64,000 nt of DNA from Plutella xylostella. Its lineage: Eukaryota > Arthropoda > Insecta > Lepidoptera > Plutellidae. The notes under the pieces were generated by a model that saw nothing but the letters and a program-made list of their open reading frames with translations, was not told the origin of the DNA and did not search any database. The stretch is from NCBI RefSeq assembly GCF_932276165.1, contig NC_063994.1, forward strand, positions 1,674,001-1,738,000. Reading direction: 5' to 3'. The position numbers and the translations under genes are program-made. Of the stretch, positions 11,119-23,824 are shown one piece after another (within the stretch, counting starts at the first letter, position 1; the number at the start of each line of letters is the position of its first letter).

Positions 11119-11696
11119 TTATTGAATAATTATTGAATTACTGAATAATTAATCTTTATATCAGCCTTAGATACAGTTAAAAAGGGCCTTTAGCCCATTG
11201 CTGACGACCCCCCCCCCCTCCCCACTCCCCCCTTTTTAATTCGTTGGTATGTGAGTAGTAACATGTGTCATCTTTACTTGGAATGCATAGCTTATTTAAA
11301 TTTAATTTTATATTTTTAAGGTACTTTTATCCTTTTCTTAACTTTGATTTTATTTCGAACTTTAAACTAACTACTAGTTACATTTAATATTAATATATTT
11401 ATTTGTTAATTAGTTTTAGCTCATTGCGCCTTGCTCATTGTAAAATTTAGAGGAAATCTGTAATTGGCCATACTTTTTAGTTTCTCTCTGTTAATATTAA
11501 GTACTTTTTGTAAATAGCTGTTGATTTCCCAAATAAACGAAATGAAATGAAATGCAGACAGACTGCTCAGACTGAAAATAGTGATGATGGTAGTAGAGGC
11601 ACCAGAGACAAATAATTTAAACAAAATAGCTCGTTCTGTTTTTCTATTCTCAATCCTAAAACCTACCAGGACAACATAACCGACCAAGACGCTCAC

Positions 11697-11938
11697 CTTT
11701 CTCAATCAAATCGTTCCACTTCTTCGCCCATCCCTTCAGGCTCTTCGCGTATGTCTTCTCAATATCCGCCCGCTCTTGTACCAGTGCCTGCAGCTCGCTG
11801 CAAAGGCGGTGGCCGTCGTCGATGCGCCTGGTCGTGCGCTTGTAGTTACCAGGCTCCCAGAACGAGTCGGAGGCTGAGAGGATGGCCTGGTCGTCGCTGT
11901 GGTGCGACATGGCGGAGCGGCACTCGCAGACCGCCCCT
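11697..11938 (-). CDS. Synd: syndapin/PACSIN exon with the standard start codon, F-BAR N-terminus
   Basis: Minus-strand exon bounded by a TTTGTTTCAG acceptor (exon starts at 11938) and a GAAAG/GTGAGC donor (ends at 11697). The usual start would be the ATG at 11910. It gives MSHHSDDQAILSASDSFWEP and then GNYKRTTRRIDDGHRLCSEL, the conserved opening of syndapin/PACSIN, followed by ERADIEKTYAKSLKGWAKKW, a hallmark of the first F-BAR helices. The 214 coding nt leave one base that completes a glycine with the exon at 3946-4094. The 28 nt upstream of the ATG have no stop and are in frame with the exon at 12801-12871, so they act either as 5' UTR or as coding sequence (GAVCECRSA). Syndapin links dynamin and actin regulators to membranes. 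Confidence 0.93.
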
Positions 11939-12800
11939 CTGAAACAAATAGAGAATGCTGTTGAATGTTTTTGCTATGCAGTGCAGACGTGCAGAATGCA
12001 GTTTGAATAGTTTCGTTTTGTGAAGTTGTTAATTTTTCACGGAATAACGCAGTTAAAATATATCAGTGGCCAACTCGGCTGGACCCAAGATCGAGTTTTT
12101 GGTGAAGAAACTATGAGCGATCTACCAACATAATATATTTGGTTGCTAATATCTACTCGTCTAATAAGCCGCGATCGACTTGTCGAATCCGGTCCGCTTG
12201 GCCACCCCTGAAATATACCAACAAAACACTAGAGACCGGCTACTTTAACTACAAGCCAGTCCGGTAAAAAAAAAAACAACCAGGAGGCAAGAAATCGCGA
12301 GGAGACGTCGTCGGGGTGACGGACGTGACTGGCTACAAAGGCAGAGGCGAGCCTTTGTCATTGGAAATGGGGCTTTTTGTGAAACGCGCCGTTCTCCAAC
12401 AAAATACACTTCAACAAAACCTTTAAAGCTTTGCGATCCTCTCACTTCACCGTCCTAGACGAGTTTGGAGAAGAACTGGGGGGGTCACTCTACCCGTTAG
12501 AGAAAAGCGACGCAGTAGGTACACCTCAAGAAATATTTTCTCACAAGAATATTAACCAGCACGGATATAACCATGTATAGGAGAGTTAATTAAAAAACCA
12601 CATGACTGCGTATAGTCCATAATAACTATTTTCTAAGCTCCATTCGCATACTGAAGACTCGCATCACTCAGCAATTAAGCTAAGTGAGATACTTGGAATA
12701 ACTGAGTCCGGTCCGGCGGGCTTCGACGGATGACTTAATAACATCGTAAGCGACGCACATTATACACAGATACAAGGTCAAGTTAAAAGTCAAACCTTAC
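11939..12800. other. syndapin intron between alternative N-terminal exon and F-BAR exon
   Basis: The stretch is about 860 bp. I saw no exon or mobile element here. The minus-strand frame 12245-12445 has no motif. Confidence 0.5.
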
Positions 12801-12871
12801 CTAAAGTACTTGAGCATATGATCGAGTTTTCCACACTTGGCGCGTCTGCCTAGCTTAATTTTTCGTGCCAT
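12801..12871 (-). CDS. Synd: syndapin alternative N-terminal coding exon
   Basis: On the minus strand an ATG at 12871 (context GATGCGATGG, purine at -3 and G at +4) opens 23 codons beginning MARKIKLGRRAKCGKLDHM. They are followed by AG and a GTAAGG donor. An in-frame TAA lies 18 nt upstream, so this ATG is the first possible start. Splicing to the acceptor at 11938 completes an arginine and continues through the 28-nt leader (GAVCECRSA) into the standard MSHHSDDQ start without a stop. The product is a syndapin isoform with 33 extra, strongly basic, cysteine-containing residues. The matching frame through both pieces is the main support; chance would give an open in-frame join only some of the time. 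The basic stretch could aid membrane binding, which is inference. Confidence 0.7.
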
Positions 12872-14460
12872 CGCATCAGCTAGAGTTTAGCACAAAAGCC
12901 GCGGTTGTAACAGTCTAGAGTAGCTTCTATTCTCCCACACTCGTCAGAGTCCCACGCTATACTGCTGTAGCCTATGACAGCATCTGACAAACAAACAGAC
13001 GCTTATCTATGCGCGCTACCGTAAGTTACTGTGGGCGAAAATATCCTTCTTGAGCACAATGCAATTTATAACATCGAAAGAAGATTCGCAAAAACGGCAA
13101 TTTACATCATAGAATATAATTAAGGTTATGTATTGAGCAGATTCGTCACTGAATTAACATCGCATTTAGTATCTGTGATAAATAACTTTGCGCGCACACA
13201 ATTTTTACTATGACTTTAAAGTTTAAACCAACGGACGTTTTCTATCTTCAGTGATGTGTTACTAACTACCGGGTACGGCCTTGGGGAACCTGATTCATAG
13301 ACAGACTCGGCAATAAATTAGGCATTTCACACAAACACTATTGTTTGCTTAATTGCGAGTTAGCGGCGGCCACGCGCGGTTCAGACAATGCCTTGACGCT
13401 GCGAGCTGGTTGCCGGTGCCTCATTAATGGTTGGTATCTTATTAAATTGTGGTCTCCTCTTATAAGGTGTAACTGTTTGGTTTGGGCTTTGGTTCATCCA
13501 TGACGTGTAGGTGGAGTTATAAATAGGTAAATGAGATTTGAAATACAAGCCTTAAAATTTCAATGTTTTTGGAAGCATTATTTTTTTAAGCTCCTATCCG
13601 ACGTTACCCATTTATTTCCTATTTTTTAATGGAAGCTTCGACCTGTAGTTGTTTGGATTCGCCACAAAGTATCGTTTCCTTGAATTCCTCTCGAATATCC
13701 TAAAAAGCATACATTAATCATGCTGTCCATCAAAAACTGGGAAAATTCCGCAGACCAAAGGACCTATACAGCCGTCAAGTCAAAAACACGACAGCTACAA
13801 CAAAACCAATATCACAATTATGACCTTCCTGTACCGGCAAGGATCTTTATATCTGCACATCTATCTACGGCAGTAAATAAATTATCGGTATTTACTCAGC
13901 CGCGCGTACATAGGGCGCTCATGACGTAACGAACATACAACATACGGGCGGAGCACGTGGTGAACATAACTAGTTCTCACGGCCGCCGCAGTCGGTTAAC
14001 TATGCTATTATACAGACATGATCTTGTTGTCAGATGCTGAGATAGTGAGCTAAACACACAGTAGGCCGTTTTATTGTCGGATACCATTTTAATATTGTCT
14101 TATGGGAGAAAATGCAACGGCTTTAATTAAGGAGCCATTTATTTATTTATACTTTATTGCACAATAGCCATATATATAGCCATAGTTTTACTAGCGGCTT
14201 ATAAGTACGAATACAACTTCGGTTTGATGGTCACCTGTTGTCCGAAGAGTAAAATTTTCCATGCTATCGGATAGCCACGTAAAGCAGTCGATCCTGCGCC
14301 TAGCTCTCCCCAGTTGTGTAGGTCATCCGTCCCAATGTAAGTAATGGAACAGGGAGTGTACACCATAATCTACTCCAGTGCTGATGTCTGGTCTCATTGA
14401 GATTAACCGTGGTCGAATTTTGGCTACTATGACATTAATGTTATCTGCTGAAGATAACCA
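12872..14460. promoter_or_regulatory. probable upstream region of the alternative syndapin first exon
   Basis: The exon at 12801-12871 has no good acceptor just upstream, so it is probably a first exon with its transcription start within a few hundred bases above 12871. I see no TATA box; a TCAGA initiator-like hexamer lies near 12986 on the minus strand. The rest is AT-rich with no recognised element. Confidence 0.3.
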
Positions 14461-14593
14461 GGACCCCAATTCTCGACCACTAGTCTTTAATGTCTACTGT
14501 CAGTGGCGCGACGTAACACCTTGTAAATAGTAACCATTTTGCAATGAATTCTAACACCAGACATTAAAGACTAGTGGTCTAGAATTGGGGTCC
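14461..14593. mobile_element. foldback MITE with 35-bp arms
   Basis: The left arm (14461-14495, starting GGACCCCAATTCTCGACCAC) is the near-perfect reverse complement of the right arm (14559-14593). A 63-bp loop separates them. I could not define a convincing target duplication. Confidence 0.75.
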
Positions 14594-15189
14594 AGGCTGA
14601 ATATCGGATTTCTTAAACCAGGCTCGAATACACTCGTCGTTAACAAATCGCACTAAAAAGGCTGAGGTTCACCAGCCGCGCTAGAGATCGGAACCGTCAC
14701 GGCGGTGGGCTCGATAATGCGATTTCCCTGAGGAAAATTATTTATTTGCACCGGAACTTGTCTAATTCAACTGTACAGTGTCGTACACGTAACATTTGCA
14801 CCAGGTGTAGTTCTTAATTCGCGCGTGTTAAAAGTTGAACTGCAACTAAAGATTAAATGCTAGAGATGTAAAGCGTTGCTATAGTAAAGATTAGAATAAA
14901 AAATATCACTAGACCTTAGAAATATCCCTTAGCAGCTTAATTGATTATAATTAATTAATTAGCTTAAATTAGAATCACAATTTCGGAAAACCGGGCCAAG
15001 TATGCTACGACGTTAATAAAGACTCCATTACGAAATATTAGCAATATCAAATCACCATTAGTTTCAAATTAATTTCCTTCTGCAGAGCTAATTTCTGTAC
15101 ATTGATTGCTCCGTAACTCTGAACGAATAGACAGCTGCCCACAGTGCAGGCAAGTACAGAAATGACGTTTCATATAACATAATTTGGGA

Positions 15190-15455
15190 GAGGCAGTGGA
15201 CTACTATAGGCTGAAGAAGAAGAAAATAACCTATATCACCCTCTAGCTCTTAATATCTGTTGGCGAAGGTCATTTATGACGAAGAACCTATAAGCAGTAA
15301 GATAAACGAGTTCTCGAGTGGGGACCACTAACAAGCAAGCGTGTAGCGTGCGATGCCTGGCCAGCTGAACCGACGACCTTAGCCGATAGTGGATGGATGG
15401 GAAATGCCGAGGACAGGGGTGGCCCTGCAGTGGTCGATTATGAGCTGATGATGAT
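15190..15455 (+). mobile_element. decayed RTE-type retrotransposon tail
   Basis: The plus strand shows GGCAGTGGACTACTATAGGC at 15190-15210 and then, at about 15290-15455, broken-frame remnants of the RTE C-terminus (RVLEW, GWM-NAEDR) ending in a GATGATGAT-type tail. It is rearranged relative to the copy at 29955-30265. Confidence 0.6.
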
Positions 15456-15459
15456 AATA

Positions 15460-18400
15460 ATCACGGAAAACTACCAGTATCGAGGGCTGTAAACAGCCAT
15501 TTAGTACATAACTCGCCCTAATCGCTTTAATAGATTGCACAGCATCATCATCATTGCGTGTTATTGATAAGACAATCATTGATAACACAATTACCACAAT
15601 AACATTGGAACGGCTGAATCGATTTTAAATATGCCAATTTCCTTATAAACAAAAGACGCAATCATACGAGTACCACTACAAAAGTCCTACACCCCTTTTT
15701 TTTCTTGTCACACCTGATACTAATTATTCATTTATTATCAAAGTAAGCTTTTAGCGATGAGGCCGCCTGTTGAGTAATATCCACTGTATAAATTGTTATT
15801 TGTGTTCTGTTAAATCAATAAAGTAGTATTTAGAAATAAAGTACTTTTAGTAAATAAACGATGTGTCTATGTCTATGTCTATTCTATTCTATTCTAAATC
15901 ACCGCCACTGTAAGCTATTCCACTGTGCCTGTGAACGAGCACAGTTATGTAACGAGATCTGCGCCGGCGCAGCCCTCGGAATGCGCAGACCTGCCCCAAG
16001 GCGAATGTTATGCAGTGTGACCTGTCTACGGAGTTATATATACCTTGCGCTGTGAGAGAGTTGGGTTGGCGATGATTTTAAAAGTCAAATAGGAGAGTGA
16101 CTGACTGTGGTCTTTCGTGAATGTAATACAGATTCTCAGTTTGACCCCATTGATATTTCAGTGTGACAAATATAAATATATCTTTATGTTTTAAATATAC
16201 CAAAATCAAAAATTACATATTTTTTGGGGGCTCTAATATAAGGAAAATATATAAATGACCGCAATAACCCACCCGAGTCCGTGTTATTCTATGTAATAAC
16301 CTAATAACACGTCAAATAAAAGTTATACAATAGTTTGAGTGTGAGATGCTATCACCACGTCACGACTCTATAAACGAACACACACATTCTTATAGTATTT
16401 ATTGAATCTTATATTTATTAACACAGCGCCCAGTGCAAACAGCAACGCGTCGGGAACTTCCATCAAATAATCGAATCACACACATACAGTCACCTCATGT
16501 GAAAACTATTTGTAAATAGGTTATCTTGAGGCCTACAATAATTGAATAATTATACTATTTAGTGTTTGTAGTGAATTATTATGGAATATCAGGGAAACGT
16601 TAGGTTATCTGGTATCAATTCCGCAGGAAAACTCATAAGGCAAAGTGAAGCTCGATACCAAGCTAGTGATCGGTGTATAAATTAACATGATTTAACTGCA
16701 ATACTACCCTGTTGTTCACACTTAACTATCCCTACTATACGCAACAGCATACATCAAAGACACAGCTGTGGGAAAGGAAGAAATTGCATAGAAAAAGCGC
16801 TAGAAGCTAGAAATCATTGTCACCGCAGAAACTCCGCCGGCATGGCACGACGACGGGGCGCGTCCCACTGACCCACCTTCCATTCATGCGGCTGTTATTG
16901 TTGCCGACGACATCTTGTTGAATGATTGGCCCCATCTATTCATATATTTGCCCAACATACTCGGTACTCTTAGTCTGTCTGAGCTTCTAGAGTCTACCGA
17001 AGCCTTTAAATTTGCCGGGCGGAAGCAGGGCTCTATGTGACGAAAACCTATGATACGGAGCGCAAGCTACGACTCTATCTCGTTGATTGCACGTCAGCTG
17101 TATGGAGTAAGTGGGGACGTGATAGGTCGTGATGTATGGACTAACCCTACAGGGCGTCTGCTGTTGCTAGCTTTGAGAATGGATCGATGTAGGCGCCTGC
17201 AGTTGAAGATTGTTTGCTGATAAATTGATGATGCAGGACTATTGCCATTTAAATACCTTAGGAGACCGGAAATGGGTTATTTAAACCCATAGATAGACCT
17301 CTAGGAATCCTATCTGGCTCTAAGTGGAGCTGCACAGCTTTACCCGGCACACACGCGGGCCACGGAAACCCATTGTTGTGACGCGTGCGGCATTGTTTGC
17401 ACACCATTAGCTTAACAAGCCCAGGCGCAGGCCGGAAGATTAATGCCTTTCGGTTAACTGTAATCTTGATATTTGAGCTATGGAGGCTTTATTGAATGGA
17501 CCTGTTAGATTGTTACTCAAGGATTGTAAAACAGAGGTAGTAGAATATCTGGTGCCGTTTGGTCATTTTGGTGGACAACTTTGTTTGGTAAACGATTTGT
17601 TTTATGTTACAATAATAAAACAAACACAACATCTATATAATGTAGGAAACCAGTAAACCAAATCTATAGTATTCGGAAGGAAGTAGGACGGCGTAAAGAA
17701 AATCAATTCAGAGATCCATAGAGTATTGAGCGAGAAACCTTCGTTATATTGTTTTTGACTACTGAAAATTAAGCCACAATGGACCGTGTACAATAGTGAT
17801 GTTTGTCAGTGCGCGGGCTGCATGACAATAACTAAATACCATTGTTCACTGGATATGCCTCATTACCTGGTCAAGGGCTACCTTATTGTGTATTTTTAAA
17901 TAACCAAATTACAAGAACTAAGCGATTCCACGGTTTTCTAAATATAATTGTTTTCTGTGTAAAAGCTGATTCCGCTTAATCTTAATAAGCGAAATTAGAA
18001 AAGCTCTTTAGATAATAGGCAATGTGCCCATAATTTTATGTTTCATAAAATTGTTCTTAAATGCAAATGGTGAATTTGATGGCGTCATAAACCTGCTTCC
18101 TTACTCTTACTGAATATTTTCTCCAAAGAAAACTGATGATATTAAGGCAGGTGTGTGACTAGGTAATAAATTATGATCAGTACGTGGAAACCTTCGCAAA
18201 CATAGGAACCTTTTTAACCGTAGCCGATGAGGCTGGGAGGCTTTCACCAACTTTTACCCTATTATTATAAAAGTTGAGGCCGTTAGTAAAGTTAAGTAGG
18301 CAATCAATATACAATCGATGGCGTTTTAGATAACGATTTATGGAAAATTTCACCGTGATTTATGGAATAACATACTCAACCTATGCCTATGCATAAGGTA

Positions 18401-18477
18401 TTATAACTCGTAATTTAGAATAGTTAATTATGGGATAGATACGGAAAGCTTTAGATCGCATGCAGTGGTGTGCTTTG
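15460..18477. other. syndapin intron, nothing recognised
   Basis: There are no convincing exons or structured repeats. A short TATTC microsatellite lies near 15880 and G-rich runs near 16227. Small frames at 15861-16055 and 17602-17793 have no motif. Confidence 0.45.
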
Positions 18478-18530
18478 GGAGAGGCCTACATCCAGCAGTG
18501 GACTGCTATACGCTGAAGAAGGAAAATAAG
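18478..18530 (+). mobile_element. RTE 3' tail scrap
   Basis: GGGAGAGGCCTACATCCAGC followed by AGTGGACTGCTATACGCTGAA is the conserved 3' phrase of lepidopteran RTE elements. No coding part is attached. Confidence 0.65.
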
Positions 18531-18779
18531 AATAGTTAAAACATAAGGCTATTGATTACAACAGTGTTTTTCAACCTGTGGGTCGCGACCCCCTGGGGGG
18601 TCGCGAAGCTTCTGTAGGGGGGTCGCCAAAAGGTGAAAAAAGTGGGTACTTTAGTAAAAAAAACAATAAAGACAATTAGTATATATTTATTAAGTAAGAG
18701 TCTTACTTTAAAAATAACTTAAAATTTTCCTAATTAAATTATTTTTTTAATCATTAAATTATCCCATTGTGGATCTTTT

Positions 18780-19431
18780 TTAGTACAATAGACCACATCC
18801 ACACAGTAAGGTAGATTATACAGAAGACCGAAGATTATAATCAGCCTCTGTATCTAGCCTTTGTGGACTATGAATACTCCTTCAACTCCATCGAGATAAA
18901 CGAGAGATTTCAAATCGACTGGCGCTATATCGAGGTGTTGAGGAGTCTGTACGATGCCGCTACTATGACTGTCCAAGTACAGGACCACAAGACAAGACCT
19001 ACCCAACTGCAAAGAGGAGTGCGACAAGGGGATGTGCACTGGAAGATGTCTTTAAGACGTGGGACTGGAAATGACATGGCATAATAATATGTATAAATGG
19101 CGATAAATTCCTGACGTGTAGTCCTTGGTATGAACTTGGACAAGACGAAAGTCATGTACAATGCTCACATCAAACTGGAGCCGGTCATCGTTGGTGAGGG
19201 AACAATCGAAGTTGTGCAAGAATATATGTCTACCTCGGGCAGACTATTCGGCTAGGCAGAAGCAACTTCGACAAGGAGGCTGCAAGGCGCATCCAACTGG
19301 GTTGGGCTGCATTCGGGAAAATTCGTCACACAGCTGTCAAAATATGCAAGCTGAAGTGGTAGTGTGGTAGAGAATGCTACATTAAGTTCGCCTTTGTACA
19401 ATGTTTTTATGTGCAATAAAGAATTTATATA

Positions 19432-19480
<49 letters not shown>

Positions 19481-19610
19481 TGCTTGTCATATCTGCCGAA
19501 GAACCGATAACCGTTGGGGTAAACGAGTTCTCGAGTAGAGACCATGAATAGGCGAACATAGCTTGGAAAGCCTTCCTGCCTGGTTTAAAGACGACGACTA
19601 CAAATGTTTA
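18780..19610 (+). pseudogene. RTE-type reverse transcriptase remnant nested in hAT copy 1
   Basis: The plus-strand translation gives RTE RT pieces in order: TIDHIHTV, LAFVDYEYSFNSIE (the catalytic Asp region of block A), AATMTVQVQDHKTRPTQLQR-GVRQGD, then MNLDKTKVMYN and VVQEYM. After the TA tract come GKRVLEW-like pieces at about 19490-19610. The segment that should hold the catalytic FADD is deleted between about 19036 and 19070, and several stops are present, so it is dead. Confidence 0.85.
19424..19477. repeat. (TA)n microsatellite
   Basis: About 54 bases of nearly pure TA sit inside the nested RTE remnant. Expect length polymorphism and possible cruciform or polymerase-slippage artefacts. 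Confidence 0.95.
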
Positions 19611-19980
19611 TTTTTTTGTAAAGCCAGGTATTTTGTTTTTTTCAATTGAATTTCACACTTAAAAAAAATATTCAAGATATTTAAATGCTCATAAAAATCA
19701 GAAAGAAAAAGCTGATTTCAATACAAATGTCGGGTCGCAATGGCATTCGTCGTACGTATGTACCGTATGGCCACACGTATCCGACGTATGTAATTGTAAA
19801 ATAATACGTTTTTTAAATCCGATAAGTACCTATGTACTTCGAGTCATAATCATGGAATAAATACTGTAACATACACATACATACATGATAAAAAACCGAA
19901 AGGGTCAAGGGGGTCGTGAAATATTTTTTTATACCAGGGGGGTCGCATCATGAAAAAGGTTGAAAAATACTGGATTACAA

Positions 19981-20754
19981 TAACAAACATCACGAGATCC
20001 GGAATAAAGGTAACACAAACACACATAAAATAAATTCTCATCATCAGGTCTTTATTTAGTGAATCAAAATGATTGGCTAAATAACCGATTGGCATTCCTC
20101 CGTGTGCGAGTCACCGGGTGAGATTACAGACGTTCAGTCGGTCAGTCACGATGGCCATTACCCGATGATATCAGCTAACAATCGCAACGTTTATTAAAAG
20201 ATTGCTTATTTGGAAAGCTTGGCTTTACCCTAGACCTCTTCTGTTTGATTACAGTAAGTTTATGATAGCGAAAGAGGTGATACGTATTTTAAGGTATACA
20301 TTCATAGTTAAAGGGCATTGTACGCCGGACCCTAACCAGGATAAAGTTTGATAGACTGCAAGTCGGAAGATGCACGCTGGTTAGCTAGAGTTCAGAAATT
20401 TTCCCAAGTGCATTTCATACCATACCGCCTTTAAATACTGCATTTTTATCAAACGTATAATCTACAATACTACACGAAGCTAAGCAGTGTAAAGCCTCAG
20501 AGGCGTCCAAATAGTGCGAATTCCTGTGCGGCGACCGCGGCTGGGGCCAGCCCCCGATATGGTGTTTGTGTAACGGGACCGGCACATCTCTGCAACTATC
20601 CACAGTCGATGAGGCGAGGTTCCGATAGACTCGACATATTCCTGTCATAATACTATAATTAAAATAATATGTGGGGATATCTGACACATCCGAGCCTGTA
20701 ATATGAGTATCGGACAGCTACATAGATAGATAATATTAATATATGTTTTATTTT
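19981..20754. other. syndapin intron, nothing recognised
   Basis: No exon or repeat was recognised. The minus-strand frame 20415-20687 has no motif. Confidence 0.45.
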
Positions 20755-20880
20755 AACCCCCAAGACCCGAATACAAATATCTGTCTTTAAACAAATATCT
20801 GCCCCGGCTGGGAAACGAACCCGGGATCTTCGGCATAGCAGTCAGGGCCACTTATCACTACACCATACTGGTTTGTATGA
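20755..20880 (-). mobile_element. tRNA-derived SINE, minus strand
   Basis: On the minus strand the A-box region TGGTGTAGTGATAAGTGGCC and B-box CGGGTTCGTTTCCC are present, followed by GGGGCAGATATTTGTTTAAA and TCGGGTCTTGG. The same head and body order occurs in the SINE at 46829-47118, so both belong to one family. It is a Pol III promoter-bearing pseudo-tRNA, not a functional tRNA; the 3' part is truncated. Confidence 0.8.
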
Positions 20881-23013
20881 TGTAGCTCTAAAGGGCATGT
20901 TATCCTCTTTGGGGATCTAGGATTTATCGACAAATCGGATCGGTTTGATTGCAAATGAGGAAATCATTAGTTGCTTAAGCTTTAACAGGATGCAGATTTA
21001 CTTAATGAGCATATCAGTGCATCGAATTTGCATTTATAATTATGAAGGTTGGTAATTACTTGAAGAAATAATAACGAAACGAGCAAAACGTTAGTAATTT
21101 TATAAGACGTAAGTTTGTTACTTTGAGGGAGTGATCCAGCTATCAGCTAAGGGTGCGGGAGTTGAAACACATATTAATGAATCATCTTCTCTTAGTTCAG
21201 AAACTTCAGAGCCACCAAATCAGGCACACCTAGTTTATGTTGACAGTTCAGAAACGTGTTGATTTGAGAAGTCACCTGGTCTGGCCACGGTCGCATGTCC
21301 GCTTCGTTTCCGAACGCGACATCTTGAGAATCTGCTCCGAGTCTAATACAGTAACTTGCATGTTTCCACACAACTTGTCCACGAACTGATATGTACTGCA
21401 ACTGGTTTATACGTCATTCTTTCTGTACCAGGCAAACGCAAATAAATGATGGTAGAAATGATTTCGTTTATTATGTAAGGGAAGAGAAATAAGAGATTTT
21501 AAATTCAGACTCAATCTAGAGCCTATTTAGACATGCACCGTCGTTGGTTGGTGTGAATCGTCAGAACGGTCAACCTTATAACTAGAGTCCGCGCCACCAC
21601 TGAAGTCCGGTAGCCGCGGCACTGGACTCAGCATAATTTAATTGTCAGATAGTACATATAATATGCAGGTTAGTTCCCGATTTTGCCGTAAGACTTCTAT
21701 GGTGCCGCGGACTCTTTAAACTACGTCCCCGATGTCACATAACGAGAGCATCAAGCAAGGCTTGCACAAACAGCTGACCAATAAAAACACACAAGCCATC
21801 GCGTGCCCGCATCATCAACACCCGCAATGTTTATATTTCACCACCAACTCTACTCCATTTCATCACAATTGACATTTCCGATCACCGCCGGAGGCACTTG
21901 CCACATTCGTTTAAAAAACTATATTTACATACAACAGCGCAACGGCGATCAAAGCTCATTGCATACAGGCTGATGTGTTTTTGCAGTGAATCTGAATGAG
22001 TTCATTAGTCGGCCGAGCGTGTAAGCGGGCAATCGAGAGTGCTCAGTGTGCAGCCGCCACCGTCGTGTGGCACGCAGGCACATAATCGATACTGTATGTC
22101 AACGACTTGGACTAAATCATAATACATTAAGTACCTAGCTACATACAAAAAAAAAACATCATCATAGGAGGAAAAAAATTCTAGCTGAGCCAAAATTTTA
22201 AGTATCGTTGGTTCAACGACATCACTCTGTAACTAAACAAACTGAAAGAAGCGGAATATTTATGTAATAGACGGCCAACTAAGCGGAGAATACAAACAAA
22301 ACTAAAACTAGCATGCCTAAGTGGCCTAACAATTCCTTTATTTAACGGTTCAATGACCCCTCTGGGATGACAAGAACACAGATCAAAACTGACAACGATT
22401 GTAGACGGCGACATCTATTCGTAAAAAAAGCAGGCGTAAGTTGCATTGCGATATTTTGATTGAATACTAAGGGCACGAACAAAAATCTGAGATTGAGGAT
22501 GTGCATTGAAAGTGGCAGTGGTCGGCAATTATCGTAATGTCAGAAGATGTTTTTTCATGTTTTATTTAGGGACAATCAACACTCAGTTTGTTTGTTATGT
22601 TAATAAGTAGGTACTTTTAACAGCTCCGTGACGGAATATAAATTTAAAGCTTGAGTTTTGACTGGTTATGAGTATGAGTTTCGATTACATATTTTAAATT
22701 GCACTGCACATTGCATTCCAATAAGTCCAGAAACTAATGACAAACAATTAGAGATCGGGTGAAATATTTCAATTAACATAAACGGAACGCAGACTTAAAC
22801 GATCTGCCAATCAAAACGAGTTAACACTCAACCGGCACCTTCTAAAATATTCCACAATATTCAACAATTTCGAGTTTCGTAACTGCAATCCCTGGTCTTT
22901 TCTTAACGACAAAATTAATTATAATTCTAATTAAATAATTCCTACATTCCTCGCCGAGCAAACGGAGTGTATCCAAATGAGCGGAAACTCTCATTTTCAC
23001 CCCGACTCTTATA
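20881..23013. other. syndapin intron, nothing recognised
   Basis: No exon or structured repeat was recognised. Several small minus-strand frames (21192-21401, 22005-22414) lack motifs. Confidence 0.45.
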
Positions 23014-23157
23014 AAGCTGCGTACAGACCGACCCAACGAACGGCCAACGAACGCCCAACGATGGATATTTATCATACATAATACAGGGCAGATTGCAGCA
23101 ACAAAGGTCAACGAAACCCATTCGTTGGCGTTCGTTTGGCCGGACTGTACGCAGCTT
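23014..23157. mobile_element. MITE with about 36-bp inverted repeats
   Basis: AAGCTGCGTACAGACCGACC at the left end pairs with GGCCGGACTGTACGCAGCTT at the right end, and the pairing continues through AACGAACG-rich sequence. The flanks TA/TAA suggest a TA or TAA target. It has no coding content. Confidence 0.78.
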
Positions 23158-23824
23158 AAAATAAACTGCGGGACCACATTTATAACAACACGTCAACAAC
23201 CTTTGACCTTCAAGTGATAAGCGTCTCTAAACCCGTACGTGTAGGTGCGAGTGTGTCGTGCAGGTGAGAGGATCACGAAACGATTGAACAAACACCACCG
23301 ATCACAATTATGTACTTAGCGCGATGACACATTGTCGCGACGTGTCGTACTTTCATCCGTCGTGAGCGAGCAGTCATTTATATTGTTCTAACACGAAAAC
23401 TACACTATTCTGGATGGTTCACTTGAAATTAATGCGGTTCTTAGAAAGTGGACATGGATCTACCTTCATGCCTTTTAGTCTGGGAGGAGTGGCCCTTGGT
23501 TTTATGGGTGAATGCATGGGTTTAGCACAGCTATTCAGTTGTATGTGCACCGGACTTAATCGAATGAAACCTGAAGTTGCAATTCATTAGTAGAGTAGAG
23601 TAATCCATTAAAATGTCAGGTCTCAATTCCGGCACAATCAAAACACCTGTAGTACCACAGACTGGGCACAGATTCTTCAGCAGCGAGGTGCTATAAGAAT
23701 CACCCATCGCCGCGTCCTGACAAACACGATTATGCGAGGTCGTGCGTCTTATTCCGCGGCACGACATGACGAATGCATAGCGACATGCTACGGATATCTT
23801 CACTAGACATGTTACACGCTTTAG

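Larger units (their letters stand above)
8352..11555 (+). mobile_element. CR1/Jockey-group non-LTR retrotransposon, 5'-truncated
   Basis: A 3.2-kb element reads endonuclease then reverse transcriptase on the plus strand. It ends in a 3' untranslated region with a poly-C tract (about 11209-11218) and a short tandem tail of GAAAT units (about 11537-11555). Such microsatellite tails, rather than poly(A), are typical of CR1/L2/Kiri/Daphne-type elements. Homology starts inside the endonuclease (LTTETWL at about 8375), so ORF1 and the endonuclease N-terminus are missing, as expected from incomplete reverse transcription. Two frame breaks (about 8945-8955 and 9585-9595) inactivate it. It sits in the syndapin intron, opposite to the gene. 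Confidence 0.88.
18562..19972. mobile_element. non-autonomous hAT element, copy 1, with nested RTE
   Basis: The left terminus CAGTGTTTTTCAACCTG pairs with the right terminus reading CAGTATTTTTCAACCT on the other strand, next to GGGTCGC-rich subterminal sequence. The 8-bp target duplication GATTACAA flanks it perfectly (18554-18561 and 19973-19980). Both ends match the copy at 35647-36706. No transposase is present. The interior is occupied by RTE fragments and a (TA)n tract. Confidence 0.9.
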
